64,000 nucleotides of DNA from Lumnitzera littorea (GCA_024138015.1 JAMXBB010000003.1:32854537-32918536); one strand, 5' to 3'. Counted from the stretch's first letter, positions 11,228 to 24,745 are shown. A program made the numbers and translations. The notes: a model not told the origin generated them from the letters alone.

Positions 11228-12630
11228 AATTGATTTATAGGATGTATATTTGTCATTTTTTCTCCGTTTTTATTGATAATGTTGAGAACAAGATTATGTC
11301 TATAACATGTAAAAGAGTGTAACATGTATCTAGTGTTTATTTCTTTTTTATTTCGACTTCTATTTTATTTCATATGTATGATGTTTTGAATTTTAAGATG
11401 ATACCATATATTTCTTTCTCCTTAGATATTGGATTTTATACAGTTTGTAAGAATATTTATTCATATAGTTTCATTTTTTACATTTTCTATTGCACAGCTC
11501 TTAAATTAGCATCACATCTGCTTCCGGAAGAAATTGAAGAATTTCTTGAGAATCTTACAAAATCCATTCTTTCTTTTTTCTCGGATAGATGATCAAATCA
11601 ATTTTAATGAGGATGGATTTTTAAAATGAAAGAAGGATAAGATTATGTGGCATAGACTTTCGATTTTTTCTAATGCCATTAGAAAGATGCTAACTATTTT
11701 TAGAAATACATTAATTAAATATAATGAATGGCTTCATGAATAATCCATATTATTTTTAATTTTTGAGCCCGGTGTTCAAATTTGATTGTGATCCTCTTTT
11801 AGCATACAAGATTAGTGTTCTTATATACAATATTTGAATAAATTTTTAGTTGCATCCTTATAAATTGTTCACAATAAAACAAAAGAAGATCATCTTGGTC
11901 TAATGACTTTCATTTAAATTTTGAGTTAGAATGTGAAAATTTTAGATTATTTGCACTCTTTAATTAAATTTAAGAATATAAAATCAATAATTAAGTTATT
12001 TGAGATTGAGATTATCTTACTTAGTTTCATGTGTATTCCATATATATGATTATTTTACATAGCTTAAGCCCATGTCTGATTTTAAATTATATCTTTTTTC
12101 AAGTCATTTAATACACCCTTTTTTTTTTTCTTTCCTTTTCCTTTTTTGAGATCATCAAAACTTAATTTCTTTTCCTTTTTTTAACTATAATTCGTAAGTG
12201 TAATTTTATTTTGGTGATTGTTTTATATTCTCGATTTACTATATAACCATATTTAATTTTTACACATACAACGTAAATGTTCACATACTAATGTATATCA
12301 GTTAGCTACAGAAAGATCTTACCAAGATATGAAATTCACTCTTTAAACCTTATCAATTTATTTTTAAGAGATACCTCAACTATATTTATTAGTTTTGATT
12401 AAATTCAAATAAAATGTCGATTGGATTCATAAATTGGCTTATATAGTATTTATTTTAATGTTTAAAATTATTAAATGTAGGACACAACTCCCATAAACAT
12501 ATAACGTATGAACTTATGATGACATTTATATAATAAGTGTGAGATTAGCAATAGTTTAGTACTATAGAAAACTATTTACAACAAACTGATAAATAAGCTT
12601 TTTAATCTTATCGTATTATAATTAAGCTTA
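11228..12630. other. AT-rich intergenic DNA, no gene seen
   Basis: There are no supported coding regions. Short frames occur, for example at 11,374-11,592, but they lack similarity to anything I recognise and are rich in Y, F, I and S. Confidence 0.5.
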
Positions 12631-12633
12631 TTA

Positions 12634-12686
12634 TAGTTTAATAACATAAACACTTATCTTCTAATGAGTGGATCAAGTTCGATTCT
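12634..12686 (+). repeat. tRNA-like (SINE-head-like) relic, second copy
   Basis: TAGTTTAATAAC (A-box-like) lies 42 bp before AGTTCGATTCT (B-box-like). The stretch between them resembles the relic at 10,829-10,882, sharing an ACTYATCTTYTAA core and then a CAAGTTCRATTCTCC end. Two copies suggest an old SINE family. Confidence 0.35.
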
Positions 12687-12689
12687 CCT

Positions 12690-13462
12690 CTCCATCAAAT
12701 CTGTAATATAATAGTTGAGCAAAAAAATCTTATTTTGTAATAAAGTTTGTTGAGAATTACTTATAGGAAACTCATATGATTAGGTCTTGGATATTCTAAT
12801 AAGATTTATAAATTGGCTTGTTTAATTTTTTTTTATTTTAAATATAAAATTATTAAGCGTAGGACATGATTCACATAAAGATACAAACATAGGAATGTGC
12901 ATAGTGTTTAATCTTATCATGTTATGAAGTCTATTTTTAAAGAGTCAATGTACAATCATGATATTCATAATATTGTATACTACATCAAACTAGCTTTTTG
13001 GGATTTCCAATACAGGGGTTGGATGGCTAACATTGATTTTATGTATTAGCTTTAGCTTCATTCCACCTCTTGATTGCTCATATATGGATTCCTCTTTTTC
13101 TCTCCTATTATTAGTGACAATCCTTCTTGCAACAATCATTGGCTCATATGGGTAGAAAACTGCTTATTATTAAGATCTAAATGCATAAACTTAGTAAAGT
13201 TTATCACTTGTCTCTTACGCTTTATGTGATAGAAGAGATATGGAGATGACACATAAAAAGAATGACCTGAAAAGGGAGATGTAGAGAAGAGGAGCAAAGA
13301 TAGTCTAGGAAATCAAACATATAAATGGCAAATAAGGGAATTCATTATAGCAATTCTTGAACAATTGAGCCAAGTAGTTGTTTGATCTTTAAGACATAAG
13401 CTCCAAAAGATGAATATTGTTTCTCTTATCTTTCAATTGCATCTACATAAGGATGAGTTCTT
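12690..13462. other. Intergenic DNA, no gene seen
   Basis: I recognise no coding region or element here. It ends at the solo LTR target duplication. Confidence 0.5.
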
Positions 13463-16400
13463 GAGTGTGTAAACCCCTAAAATTATCAACCTAGCTTTTG
13501 TAATAGACTCGACTATGTTAGACAATTTAGGAGTCGACAAGGCTAATGAAAGTTAAAACCCTAAAAGAATTACTCAATCGCGTAAAGAATTTTTCTACCC
13601 TAAATGTTTCTAAATGCAAACGATTTTATTCAAAAATGATAGAAACCCTAAAAATGATTATCTTAAAGATATATGTGCACTAATCCAACATGATATACCC
13701 TAAAACCCTAATTGATAAAATAATGCTTATATTTTGCTAAACTGTCAGTAAAGGGTTAAAAATAACCCTCATTCATACTTATATGCTTTGAATCCTTAGG
13801 TAATCCATTAGAAATTAAGATAATGAGTCATAGATTATATTCACTTCTTAAGTAAGTGATTAAGATAGTTTCACTTAGAGTTAAGGTAATAGTTGAAGAT
13901 TAGGTTATATGTAGTGAACTTTAATACTCAAATTAGTACTTTTTGCATTTGTTATCCAAAGTAGTTTATCAAATGAGATATATAAGCTATAAAGACCTAA
14001 AGTAAGATCTCATCAACAATGTTTACTAATCAATTCATCAAATATCTCATTTCCCCTCATTTCCTTCATTTTTCCTCTAATCTCCCTTAATTATTACATT
14101 ATGTGCACAAAATTACACATACTTAAGGAATGTTGACTAAGGTAATGCATGTTGACCAAAGTCAAAGGGTTGACCAAGTCAACATTTTGAAAAGTCAAAG
14201 GTTTTAAGAGATAAGGAAAATATCTTAGTTCTTAATGATGGTTTTCTTTTCTTTTCCTTTTGATTTTTCTTTTCTCTTCTTTACAATTGTTGCCGTCCAC
14301 AATTCTCTCATTTTGGCCCCACCATTTGTTGTCTTCCATAATTGAAAACAAAACAAAAGAAACAAAAACAAAACTTCCCTTTCATGCCGTGAACCTCCCT
14401 CCCCACTTTCACTTTCATTCCTTTGCTTTTGTCTCCATAAACTTCAACAAAATTAAAGGTATGTCTTTAAGTTGTTTTATGTTACTTTATGTTATTCATT
14501 AGTTAGTTAATTAGGTAGATTAGGTAAGTAGTTAGGTGTTTAGTGAAGTCTTGAAGAAGAGGAAACAAAGTTTCCATCTTTAAGTATAGACAATGAAGAA
14601 TCATGAAGGAAATAGAAGAAATACATGTGTATGTACTCTTAGATATGTGTACATAAAGAAATACCAAAGGAATACAAGTATATGAACCTTTATACATAAG
14701 TATGTATCATGTACATAACCTAACTTAAGACCATATCTAACTATATATGTATATACTATACTAAATACATACATAGAACTACAAAAGGATGAAATTGAGA
14801 GGATTTTCTTAAGGGAAAATTTGGCATACGAATTTTTAGTATAAAAATACGTATCCAACCGTATAGGTATATGAGTAGGAATACATGTATAAATAAGGTA
14901 TAAGTATATGTAGATGTATAAGTATATGTATGTATAAGGCATATGTACATAAGTATAAAGTAAGAAATAAATGTACATAAGACATATACATGTGACATAA
15001 GCATGAGGTAATGCTTATGTAATCAAATGATGAAGTGGATGATGACATAAGCATATGATGACATAAAGAAAAGATGATGTAAGCAATGACATAAAGAAAA
15101 GATGATGTAAGCAATGACATAAGCATAGGTTTAGAAAATGAGAAAAGTAAGAAAAGTGTAGGTAATTAGATACTTAAATTAGAAAATTCTAATACACCTT
15201 GTAAATTAGAATATACCTAATTCAGTACATAAAATAGTAATAAAAAAGTAAATCCCTTAATTATAAGAATTTAAGGAATAAAGACTATAAATATAAGTAA
15301 TAGCAATACTTAAGTGTTATAGTTAAAAATTTCTATAAATTTAGTTCATAATGTAAAATAGGGGTCTTAACATCCAAAACGGACATTACCTATGAATATA
15401 CGTCCGAAAACGATAAAAAACGACTATAAATTCATAAATATCAGAAATAAAACGAAAAAGTTATATACGATTGAAATTAAAGTCTTACCGGGTAAAAGTT
15501 AATAGTAGTCTAAGTAGAATTAGGTAATCAAATGTTTAGAATTATTAGTTAATTCAAATACTTATTAGTGTTGTTATTACATAATGATTAGGTGACCCTG
15601 AGGTGAACGAGGACCTCCCAATCGATTACTACGATTAGGGCAAATCACTATGGCCGAGTGAGTATTTACCCAATGATTCCATGCTTGTTTTGTGATTGTA
15701 GATAGTGGACTTAAATACTATTGTTAATTGACTATTGTGTGGGGTTTGGGAAAATGCCTGTGTATGTTAGTATGTCTTGAATTGTGAACCTATCTTAAAT
15801 ATTGATAATGCTATGTTTGTTGCATGGTAGTATAGAAAATGATTGTGTGCACAATTGGATGGTCATAGCATAATTTGAACCTAATTATACTCGGCCTATA
15901 AAAAGAAATTGGGGCAAGCATTAACATGCATAGCATGGATACTATTCTGGCGGTCACATCACACGGAGGTAAAGAGAGGCCATTCGGGGGTTGATATTTT
16001 TTATTCATTTGGTTATGTACGGTGCACTCGTACAAAATGACCTTACTCTAGCCCGCGGGAACACTAGGCGTTGGAGGCGCCAACCGCCTGGCTAAGGGTC
16101 GAGTCTAGAGGCCTCCGTTTAGGGGTAAGTGTGGACTGCGGGGGCCCACTCACGATTATACTAGAACTTGGGTTTTCTGAAAATAAAAGAATTATTTGAT
16201 ATAAATACAAAATGTGGAATTCCGTAGTAAAGTAAGTTCTAGTATAATACCTGGATCTGATTGGTGCCATGTAAACTCCAACCCTGACTTCGGAGGGCGT
16301 TAAATCTGAGTTACGTATATGAACTAGTTAATTATACGTATTGTTTGACATACTGGTTGATCATTCATTCATATGCTTGAATATAATGTACTTATAACTT

Positions 16401-16839
16401 GCTTGTGGTGTAGCTGAGGGTTTTGCTCACTAAGCTTAGGCTTACACCTCTTTAGACTTTTGTTGCAGGATAGCCTGTTCGTAGAGACAGGACGAGGAAT
16501 GCCGCAAGTTAGCTTGGGGACTTGGGCAAGAGCGAGCTGTTATGTGTACTGAGAGAGAACAGTTTATTTAGACTCTTCCCATGTACTTTTCTTTATCTTA
16601 TTATTATAGACTTAGACATACTTAAATGTGGTGTAATGTAAGCTTTGTAACTTAAATTTTATATAAATATATTTGTGTAATGATATCATGTGAGTCTGGA
16701 TGTTCTTTGGAAACTAGTGGTTGTAGAGCCTTATATATTATGTGAAGAGTTCTTGATTGGAAGGGTAACCAATCAGGGCTTCTTTGTACAGTATACGGCG
16801 TCTGCCACGACTAGGCCGTCCTCAATTCGTGACAGAGTG
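13463..16839 (+). mobile_element. Solo LTR of 3,367 bp with perfect 5-bp target duplication
   Basis: The LTR runs from TGTAAACCCCTAAAATTATC (13,468) to CAATTCGTGACA (ending 16,834), flanked by GAGTG at 13,463-13,467 and 16,835-16,839. The TG...CA ends plus an exact duplication, with no primer site or coding sequence, define a solo LTR. Its 3' part has the layout of large plant Ty3/gypsy chromovirus LTRs: a GC-richer block at about 15,930-16,160, then CACTAAGCTTAGGCTTAC and TTGTTGCAGG. A Tekay/Del-like origin is an inference. It formed by recombination between the two LTRs of an element, deleting the interior. Confidence 0.85.
15058..15117. repeat. Tandem duplication inside the solo LTR
   Basis: A unit of about 30 bp reading GACATAAAGAAAAGATGATG then TAAGCAAT is present twice in tandem. 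The surrounding 14,620-15,000 is rich in TATGTA/ATACAT motifs, which explains the long Y/I/L-rich minus-strand frames there. Confidence 0.75.
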
Positions 16840-19360
16840 CTTATAAAGTTTGGTTGTCAATAGCATCTTTTGAATTGTATTGATAGTCAAGGCTAATAAG
16901 ATGAGTCCTCCACTTAATAGATGCCTCTACAGGCTCCTCTTAGATTCAAGCCCATATAAAGCTTCTTTGAATAGATAAGCCTACCTAAGAAAGTTAAGAG
17001 TGGAGAAAACGATCTAATATATCCCTTTTTGAATATATCACTCCTAATCTTCCTACATTATTTTATATATAGACTGCACATCTTAAGTAGTATCATTATA
17101 CTAGTGAGTTAAGCATAAGTTGTTATTAAGCTAAGCCCAAACTCTCATAGGACCACTTTGGTCCTACATAGAAGATAATGATGATTATTTTAGGAGCACT
17201 TGTTAAAAATTAAAAAAAATCAACTAAAAGGAATTACACTGACTTTATGAGTAAAGTGAAAGGTTCTTATTTTGTTATTTTTGCCAAAAAGTGCATTGAT
17301 TATGTTGAAATTTCATTAATATCTCTTTCCAATCTAAGATTAATTTATTGATGGTTAAACTTTAATGAGGAGCTTAAGATTGAAAGTAACTTTCATAAGT
17401 AGCAAATATAAGCTAAGAATGAGTGCTGAGTTGGTTCCAACATGGCCATTCCCATGCTTATATCAATGAAGGTGTTTAAGGAGAAAGAAAATATATAATA
17501 TGTGAGAGAGTAAGAATTTAAGGATCCCATATCTATTACTCTTACCTAACACTTATAAGCATGTGAAGTGTGCTACATGTGGAAGGTAGATTACAATCCT
17601 AAAATTTTCCCTAGATTAGATGAAAAGAATCATAAGGACTTTCCTTATTGGCTTGAGAGCTCGTACAAGCTTCCCTAAAGGTTGGCTGAGCTCTAAGGGC
17701 TAAAGATATAACATAAAAAAATCATCCATCAAAGTAGAGACTTATTACTAATAAGATTCACTAAGCTTAAGAAAGCTCGCTTATGCTCGTATAAGGTCAA
17801 TTTGACCTTAAGGAGCCCAGCTTAAAGGTCAACCTAGGCTTAAGGGCCTACATTCAAGATAGCCTACACTCTCCTTGGTGACAAGTTGGCAAAGACAACA
17901 AACTTTTAGTAAGGTTTCTGAGGCCTTAGAGCAAGATATGTATGGAGCCAAAGGGTGAGCTATCTGATTTACCCATGACCTAACCTATGGTGTAAGTTAG
18001 TTAGAGCGTAGATCTAAAGAATTATAGTAAAGTAGGCAGGTAATCTAAGTTAAATTAGACCTAGATTTATGGCATTAATGGTAAAGAGAACTTATTGGGT
18101 CTTTACCAAGCTAGCCTACTTAGGGGGTTTCTAATAGTGGTATATTTAACCCACTTTAGGCTTTTACCCCCTAGACTAAGCAAGTTAAAACAAAATACTT
18201 GCTAAAAAAATGAAGTTTCCAAACTTTTCAAAGTTTATGGAAGTTGGTATAGGCTATAATGGCATCAATCTTATAGTTTGACTAAGTGGAGTGTTCTACA
18301 CTTATTACGAGGCATTAAGTCCAAAATGATTCTTCCTCAAGAATTTCGAAATTATTTTATCTTATGCTTGTAAATTTTTTTTCATTTAATGCCTAGGATA
18401 AGCACCATTCTACTGTTGGGTATGCCTATATAAGGCAACTATTTAGGAATCAATCTGAACCTTATGCTCCTTATACAAAACATGTAATAGGAAATCCTAT
18501 TCAAGGAGACTTATCACATACATCTGGACCTAAGGCTTAGAGAACTTGGTATGCCAAATCATTACCCTTGACCTATTACTAGAGAGATGACCCTCTTGCA
18601 TTCGACCAGCCTATATATCTTCTTGAGCCCTTATCACTCTTTTACTCTACTACGGATTGAAGCTCCTAACTTACTAGATCTGAAAAAGTCGATAGATCTT
18701 ACCATCAGCTCGTCCAAGCAGACTTCGAGTTCTCCGTATTAACCATTGATTTGTTTAAGGACCTCTTAATCACCACCTTGCCAAACAAAAATCATTGTCT
18801 CATGCTAGTAAAGCAACCAGCTACTCACTAACATGTGTTCTTCATACTATCTAAAATTGTACTATTTGTAAGTGCATATTCTTTTTGTTGGAGCTTGATT
18901 TAACCTCTTTTTGAAGACTTTAGGGTTACTTTTTCTTCCCATTTTTGTAATTTTCCATTTACGATTATAGGCTTAGATGACTCATATAAGAAGGCTTAAC
19001 AAATTAGTAGTTAATAAATATTCTCTTTCTTCTTCTTTGTTTGTCCTTATGTAAGTTGCCTTAGTTACCCAATAAAAAACAAATAGTTGAAATTTTTTTA
19101 TCAACATGAGTTTAGCTCTTATCAATACTTTTAGTAAGGATTGTAGTGAGCAACCCTATTTAATGCTTTTTGCATCATATCAAAATATTAGTTAAGTTCA
19201 TGTGTGACTTTATAGTGTACCATCTCCATAGGTTAGTGCACAAGTTTACTAAAACCTACACTTAAGCCCACTCCATTTTTTACCTTAGCTAAGTCCAAAT
19301 CTATCCCCAAAGTTTGGTATGATATCACCTTATGTGTGTTCATCTACTTGTAGCATATCA
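16840..19360 (+). mobile_element. Retroelement DNA, right part probably the 5' LTR of element P2
   Basis: No gene is seen. The right edge is well supported as an LTR end: GTAGCATATCA finishes at 19,360 and a primer-binding site follows three bases later. P1 and M2, whose pol sequences are related, also have LTRs ending in ATCA. The left LTR boundary cannot be fixed because P2's other LTR is outside the window. The sequence around 16,900-18,300 may be part of this LTR or older repeat debris. Confidence 0.45.
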
Positions 19361-19363
19361 TCC

Positions 19364-19376
19364 TAGTATCAAAGCC
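19364..19376 (+). other. Primer-binding site of P2 (initiator tRNA-Met type)
   Basis: TAGTATCAAAGCC matches the usual plant tRNA-Met site TGGTATCAGAGCC except for two G-to-A changes. It sits three bases after an LTR-like CA end, which marks the start of P2's internal region. Confidence 0.65.
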
Positions 19377-19772
19377 TTGGCAACAACATGAGCAAGTGCT
19401 TGTGAGTTATTTGTATTAAGTAGCTGTTCGACTTGAGCAATAATGTTTTGTAGTTGTTGTTGGGAGTTATTGTTATAGATGTACTAATGTATTTAGAGTG
19501 TTGAAATGCTTGAAGCTATTAAGATAGTATGGTTGAATTTTTGTGAAGTTGTGTAAGTTGTCTAGGTGAAGAGTTTACGTACAGTAAGTTGTCTAGATGA
19601 TGCAATCTAAGGTATTGAATAGATTAAAAGGTGACAACCTTAAGATTATTACCAAGATACTCCAAATAGAGCTCAACCTAGCTGACCTATTCCATTAGAC
19701 TATAGGAGAAAAATGAGACTTGAGTCAAGCAAGTAAGAAGAGGTTAAGAGGAGGAATGAGCATAAAAGGAAG

Positions 19773-20420
19773 TGTAGAGAGCTAATTTTGTAGTGGCCTA
19801 AGCCCATGATTATTGTATTATTTATTTGGACTTGACTCCTTGGGTTAAGTAATAGGGCTCAAGGAGTCCAATTTGTAATCGGGATGAATTAGGGAGATTT
19901 GACTTGGCAAGCTCAAAACAAGGATCACTAGACCAATCTATTCGCTCTCAACCTCTCTCAAGCAAGCTCACATACTTAACAAGGCACGCTACTAGCCTTG
20001 GGTCCATAGTAAGCTCATCATGATAACCTTGAATGAGTAAGTTTAATCTCGACCATTAATCGTTAGTATGATCTGATAATTACTATCAAACCTAAGAGTC
20101 AATAAATACCTAGCCTTGCCTTTTCAATAGGGACTTTAAATGCTTTAGAGATTAGAGAAATAATACTATCTTCTAAATTCTCTACTCTCAAAGAACAAAA
20201 TAGCTCTTAAGTAAAGAATGATTCGACATTCAATTAAGAATAGTGAAGTTAATACTTAATAGCACCCTCATTTGTCACAAGTATACTTTAGCTACTAAGA
20301 CTACCCATTTCTCCTCTAGGCCATTTTTTTCTCTATGTCTTCCCTACAAGTGCCATTAAGGTCACATGCAACGCGACTTTCACATAACTTCCATGTGTCG
20401 ATACTATTTAGAACCCTACA
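19773..20420 (+). repeat. T1 5' LTR
   Basis: This 648-bp LTR aligns throughout with 24,746-25,409, sharing for example CGCTCTCAACCTCTCTCAAG and a TATAAATACCTAGCC-like start region. The divergence is obvious by eye, so the insertion is old. Confidence 0.85.
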
Positions 20421-20430
20421 TCTATATTTT

Positions 20431-20448
20431 TAGTAACTCTACTAGGGA
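20431..20448 (+). other. T1 primer-binding site (tRNA-Arg type, decayed)
   Basis: TAGTAACTCTACTAGGGA differs from the Tat/Ogre-type site TGGCGACTCCACTGGGGA at only a few positions, and every difference is a transition. It starts ten bases after the LTR. Confidence 0.55.
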
Positions 20449-20494
20449 AAGAGAGAGTCTACTAACATAAGTACACGCCATACTTGATCAATGG

Positions 20495-20710
20495 TTGCAA
20501 GATGGAGACATTATACTACTAGAAGTTGAGCGCCAACCTACCAAGAGTGAGCGTAATGATCTTAGGTTTTGCTGGTATCATAAGATAGTGAACCATCCCA
20601 CTAAAGAGTGCAAGAATTTGAAGAAAATATTTAGGTATAGAGTAAGACTTAAGAAGCTTATTATTGAAAACCTTAATGTTCGCATCAATACCTCAATACA
20701 TGATGCTTGA
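20495..20710 (+). pseudogene. T1 gag fragment with a Tat-type zinc-knuckle-like motif
   Basis: A 71-codon frame carries CWYHKIVNHPTKEC followed by a K/L-rich helix. Tat/Ogre gag proteins have a CxYH(x)nHPxxxC motif just before their protease region. Here it stands almost alone between the primer site and the tandem array, so the rest of gag and all of pol are deleted or decayed beyond recognition. It is certainly not a functional polyprotein. Confidence 0.55.
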
Positions 20711-20879
20711 CATGATGGCATGTAGACTGAATCAATAAAGGCATAAGACAATTCATGGCCAACACTTTAAGAGTGGATTAGTATTCAATTACATTTTTTT
20801 TTTCCTTATTTTCAAAAGGAGATATCAAAGTTATAATGCAACTTTATGTCAATAAGTTTAAATTTCTTTTAAAGTGTTT

Positions 20880-21400
20880 CTTTTAAAACCAAAGCACTAC
20901 CCTAACATGACATCGTCTTCTTTTAAGGCTAAGATACTCTATTAGCATTGTGTATCATTCTTTAAGACAAGGGCATTCTCCTCACACTACACGTTCTTTG
21001 AGACCAAAGCGTTCCCCTAACATTGTACACTTTGTTGAGACCAGGTAAACGCTCTTGCCACCGCACACTTCTTTTAAGACTAAGCTACTCCCTTGGCACT
21101 TTACGCTCTATTTTTAAACTATGGCTCTTCCTAAGTGTCGTATACTCTTTTAAGACTAAGGCACTCCCTTAGCACTTTACACTCTATTTTTAGACTAAGG
21201 TACTCCCCTACCATTGTATGTTCTTTTAAGACCAAGACACTCCCTTAGCACTATACACTTCTTTAAGGTTAAGTCACTCCCTTAGCATCATGTGTTCTTC
21301 TTTAAGATAAGGTACTCCCTTAGCATTGTATGTTCTTTCAAGACTAGGGTACTCTATTAGTACTATACATTCTTTAAGACCTGGATATACCCCTGGCATG
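20880..21400 (+). repeat. Tandem array in T1, units of about 37-45 bp
   Basis: Roughly 13 diverged copies of a unit like TTCTTTAAGACCAAGGCACT then CCCTTAGCATTGTACAC run head to tail. Similar minisatellites are known in the untranslated parts of Tat/Ogre elements. The array separates the gag fragment from T1's 3' part. Confidence 0.8.
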
Positions 21401-24400
21401 TCAACTTCTTTACCTTAGGCCTAAGCAATGATTGGCATATCAATTAGGAGGCTTAAGTGCATATACACTCTCGGTACATAATTTTTATTCTTTAAGTCCA
21501 AGCGATACCCTGGCATTACATTGTTGCTGCTCTTAAGTGTGCAACGCTGTTGAAAGTAAAAACAAAGCCTCCTTGCTTTGATAAAGCTCATCATGAAGTG
21601 ACTTCTTTGCTTGAATGGCTACATATGGCATATTGCATTATAGTTAAGCTGGCAAGCCACATCCATAACGCTTTAATGATTGGGGGCTTGATGAAAGAAA
21701 GTGCTCCTCTTATACCACTGCCATAGTAAGATTTGTTGCCATGTCTCATTATGACATAACAACAATTAGAGGAGGAAGGACGTAAGCCAGCATATGGGCT
21801 TTCCATTAAGGGAGGTTTCAATATATATGGGCTTAAAAAGAAGAAATTACTCCTTTAACATAAAAAATTTCCACCCCCTTGAATCAAACTCGAAGATATA
21901 AGGTTTGTTGAAGATGTAAAGTCCATTGAAGTTATCCCTTTATTAGTAGAAGATTCAAAGAGACGTAGCTTTATTGGTCTCATATGCAATTTGACTTGGT
22001 GCTCTACCTCTAAGAGATGGCATCAGATCGATGAAGCATGTTATGATCTTAGCAAGTATCATCATGTTTTTTTCATCAAATAAGTCCATCTTACCTTTTA
22101 AATCTATTACTCAATACCTTCATTAAACAAGCAATAAACAAGACTAATAGGACATGTTAATATTATGGAACTTAAAATATACATATTGAAAGTATGATAT
22201 GACTTAATAAAATATTTATATAAATTTATGTTGTAGAAGAAATTTCCAATTCATACATATTAATATGTATAAGAGGTGATCTTTTCTATCAAAAGGTAAT
22301 TACGATTAGCTTCTTGCAAGTTCATGATGGCCATTAACTTAAAAAATAAATAAATAAAATAAAATTCTTTCATAATGATGTTGATATGTATACATGTATA
22401 TAATGCATGTGTCTAGGGAGCAAAGCCATGCTAATAACTTGTTTGATTCCATATGATATTAAAATTTGAGTAAACTTGCAAATATTTTGTTTTTTATGAA
22501 TAGTTTGTATGGAGAGATGTATAATTACACGGTTCAGTTTTTCTTATATTTAAAAGATCAAATTATGCAATTAAAGGGAAAAAAAAAAAGGAAGAAGAAG
22601 ATATAGAAAGCTGAATTTATGATAAGGACAATCACTAGTATGATTGCTCAAAAATAAGTTAAGTAATTCTTTATCAATTAATTGCTTTTGTGATCAAACA
22701 AAGTGATGCTGCTAATTCACTTAGTTGATGAAGAGAAGTAAAAAATTAATCTAAAAAGATATAAAGAGTAAGAACTTAGCAGAAAAAATTAAATAAATAA
22801 ATAAAAGAAGAGAGAGAAAAAATGTCCACGTTACCATTTGATCACTATTGATCAAGGAGACATTTACCTTATTAGTCATTTCTTGTTATTAATTATGATT
22901 AAGTTTACGCCACTGCAATTGATGCTATTATTGTTAGGTCATCAAGTTTGAATAAGTTATTGTTCCTTGACAATCAATATGTGACTCTTTTTAGCAATCT
23001 ATCATGATAGAGTTGTAAGTTGTGTTCCGGAGATGTTGTGAAAAGTCACAATCTAGAGTTGTCAATATCAATGCCTGTGAATAGCACAACACAAAGATGT
23101 TGTCACAACTTACTAAAGTTGAATAATATTAATTTTCAAATAACTTGTAAATTTGCATTGTCCGTTGTTGCGAACATATTGATCTTGAAAGACAAATATG
23201 CATAAGAGATGAATATTATTTGTTGTCGTGGACTTGTTGACCTTTAATGATAATGAACACAAGAGTTTAATATATAGAAGTATGTGTAGAAATGAAAATA
23301 AGAATAAATAAAAGATTTAATCTTGAAGTTGTAGACAAAAAGGTTGAGTTTTGAAATTTTTGACGAGTTCTACTTGAATAAAGATAGGAAAAAGAATATT
23401 AAAGAAAAAAATAAAGAAAGAAAAAGATTTGAGTTGGATTTGAAGTATAAAAATATTTGAGAAAATAAATGATTAACTTGTTTTCATATTCATAGAGGAT
23501 ATAAAAAATATTCTTTGTTGATGTATGAAGATGAGTATTATAGATTTTGACATGAGATTTAATGAACATAGGTTATACTAATCATGCTTGTTGGAATAGA
23601 TACAAAATGGAGAGGAAGTATTGCTAATAAGATATGGTGGTTGATTGTAAAGATTTAAGTTTATTTAAAATTATATGCTTGTGATATGTTGCCACAATAA
23701 TGGAGGGATAATTTATCTAAAAGGAAAATGTTTACGAGAAAAAAAAAATGTTGATCAAAGAATATAATATATTTATATCTAAAAATTTAATATTACAAAT
23801 TTGGTTTTAATGTAATACTTAACATGTAGTATAATTTAATCATAGAACCAATTTGGTCTAATATTGACAAAACAATGTATTAATAATAATAATAATTAAT
23901 TAATCACCCGTCTTTAAATGAAGAAAGCCATAATTCATTTGAATGGGATTAGCAATTTAATTTACATAATTCCAGTAAGATAGTCTCCGAGTCACCATTA
24001 TTAGGCACTAGTCAATTGCTAATGCAGCATTTCTTATATATATACATACATACATATATACATACATACATACATATATATGTGTATGTGTGTATGTATG
24101 CATAGGCACATGCATGTGCACGTGTTGTGAAGTTTAATTTTTATAAAATGCTTACATGCTCTTCATAATGTTGAATATTGACCAAGATATTTATTTCTTT
24201 CTTAAATGTCTAATTATTTTTTTTATTGACCTAATATATGAAGAAATCCTAAACATCAAATAGATAAAATCAAATAAAATAGACTACCAAGTTTTAGTTT
24301 GTATAAATAAAAGTAAGCGCTATGTCTATATTCAATATTTCCATGTAGATATAGTAGCTACTGATAAAATTTCCGTAGTATTAAAAAAAAATAAATATCA

Positions 24401-24730
24401 AATTTCTATATAATATTGAAGACTTATTCTATGGTGTTGTTATTAGGTGCAATTATACTCCAATAAGCTTAACTCAACATACGCAATTGAACAATGCTGT
24501 GAGTGCATACACTAAAACATATAGTAATTAAAAAAAAATTTTGCAATGTTGAAGCTAAACTCGTATGTTATGATTTATCAAGGAAAAAAACAAAGGAGGG
24601 GGTCTTCAACTATGTAAGCATACTTGGTAGTAGTATGGCACTTTATGATTGTGTATGTGCTAATAACAACCTAGCTATTCCAAAGAAAGTGATTAATGCC
24701 CAAAATACTTAGACTTCGCCTAGGAATTTT
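21401..24730. other. T1 3' internal region, no gene recognised
   Basis: Up to about 22,070 the sequence resembles the array-flanking T1 style. From about 22,080 to 24,480 it is more AT-rich and may be a further insertion, but I found no terminal repeats or target duplication to prove it. No coding region is supported. A complex TA/CA microsatellite lies at 24,037-24,115. Confidence 0.4.
24037..24115. repeat. TATA/CATA/TGTA microsatellite
   Basis: Alternating purine-pyrimidine repeats run ATATACATACATACATATAC, then TATATGTGTATGTGTGTATG. Confidence 0.9.
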
Positions 24731-24745
24731 GGGCAAGGGGTAAAA
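24731..24745 (+). other. T1 polypurine tract
   Basis: GGGCAAGGGGTAAAA lies immediately before the second T1 LTR, as required for plus-strand priming. It fixes the element's orientation as plus. Confidence 0.65.

Noticed and set aside
14503..15126. Overlapping minus-strand frames rich in Tyr, Ile and Leu
   Set aside because: They come from TATGTA/ATACAT simple sequence inside the solo LTR.
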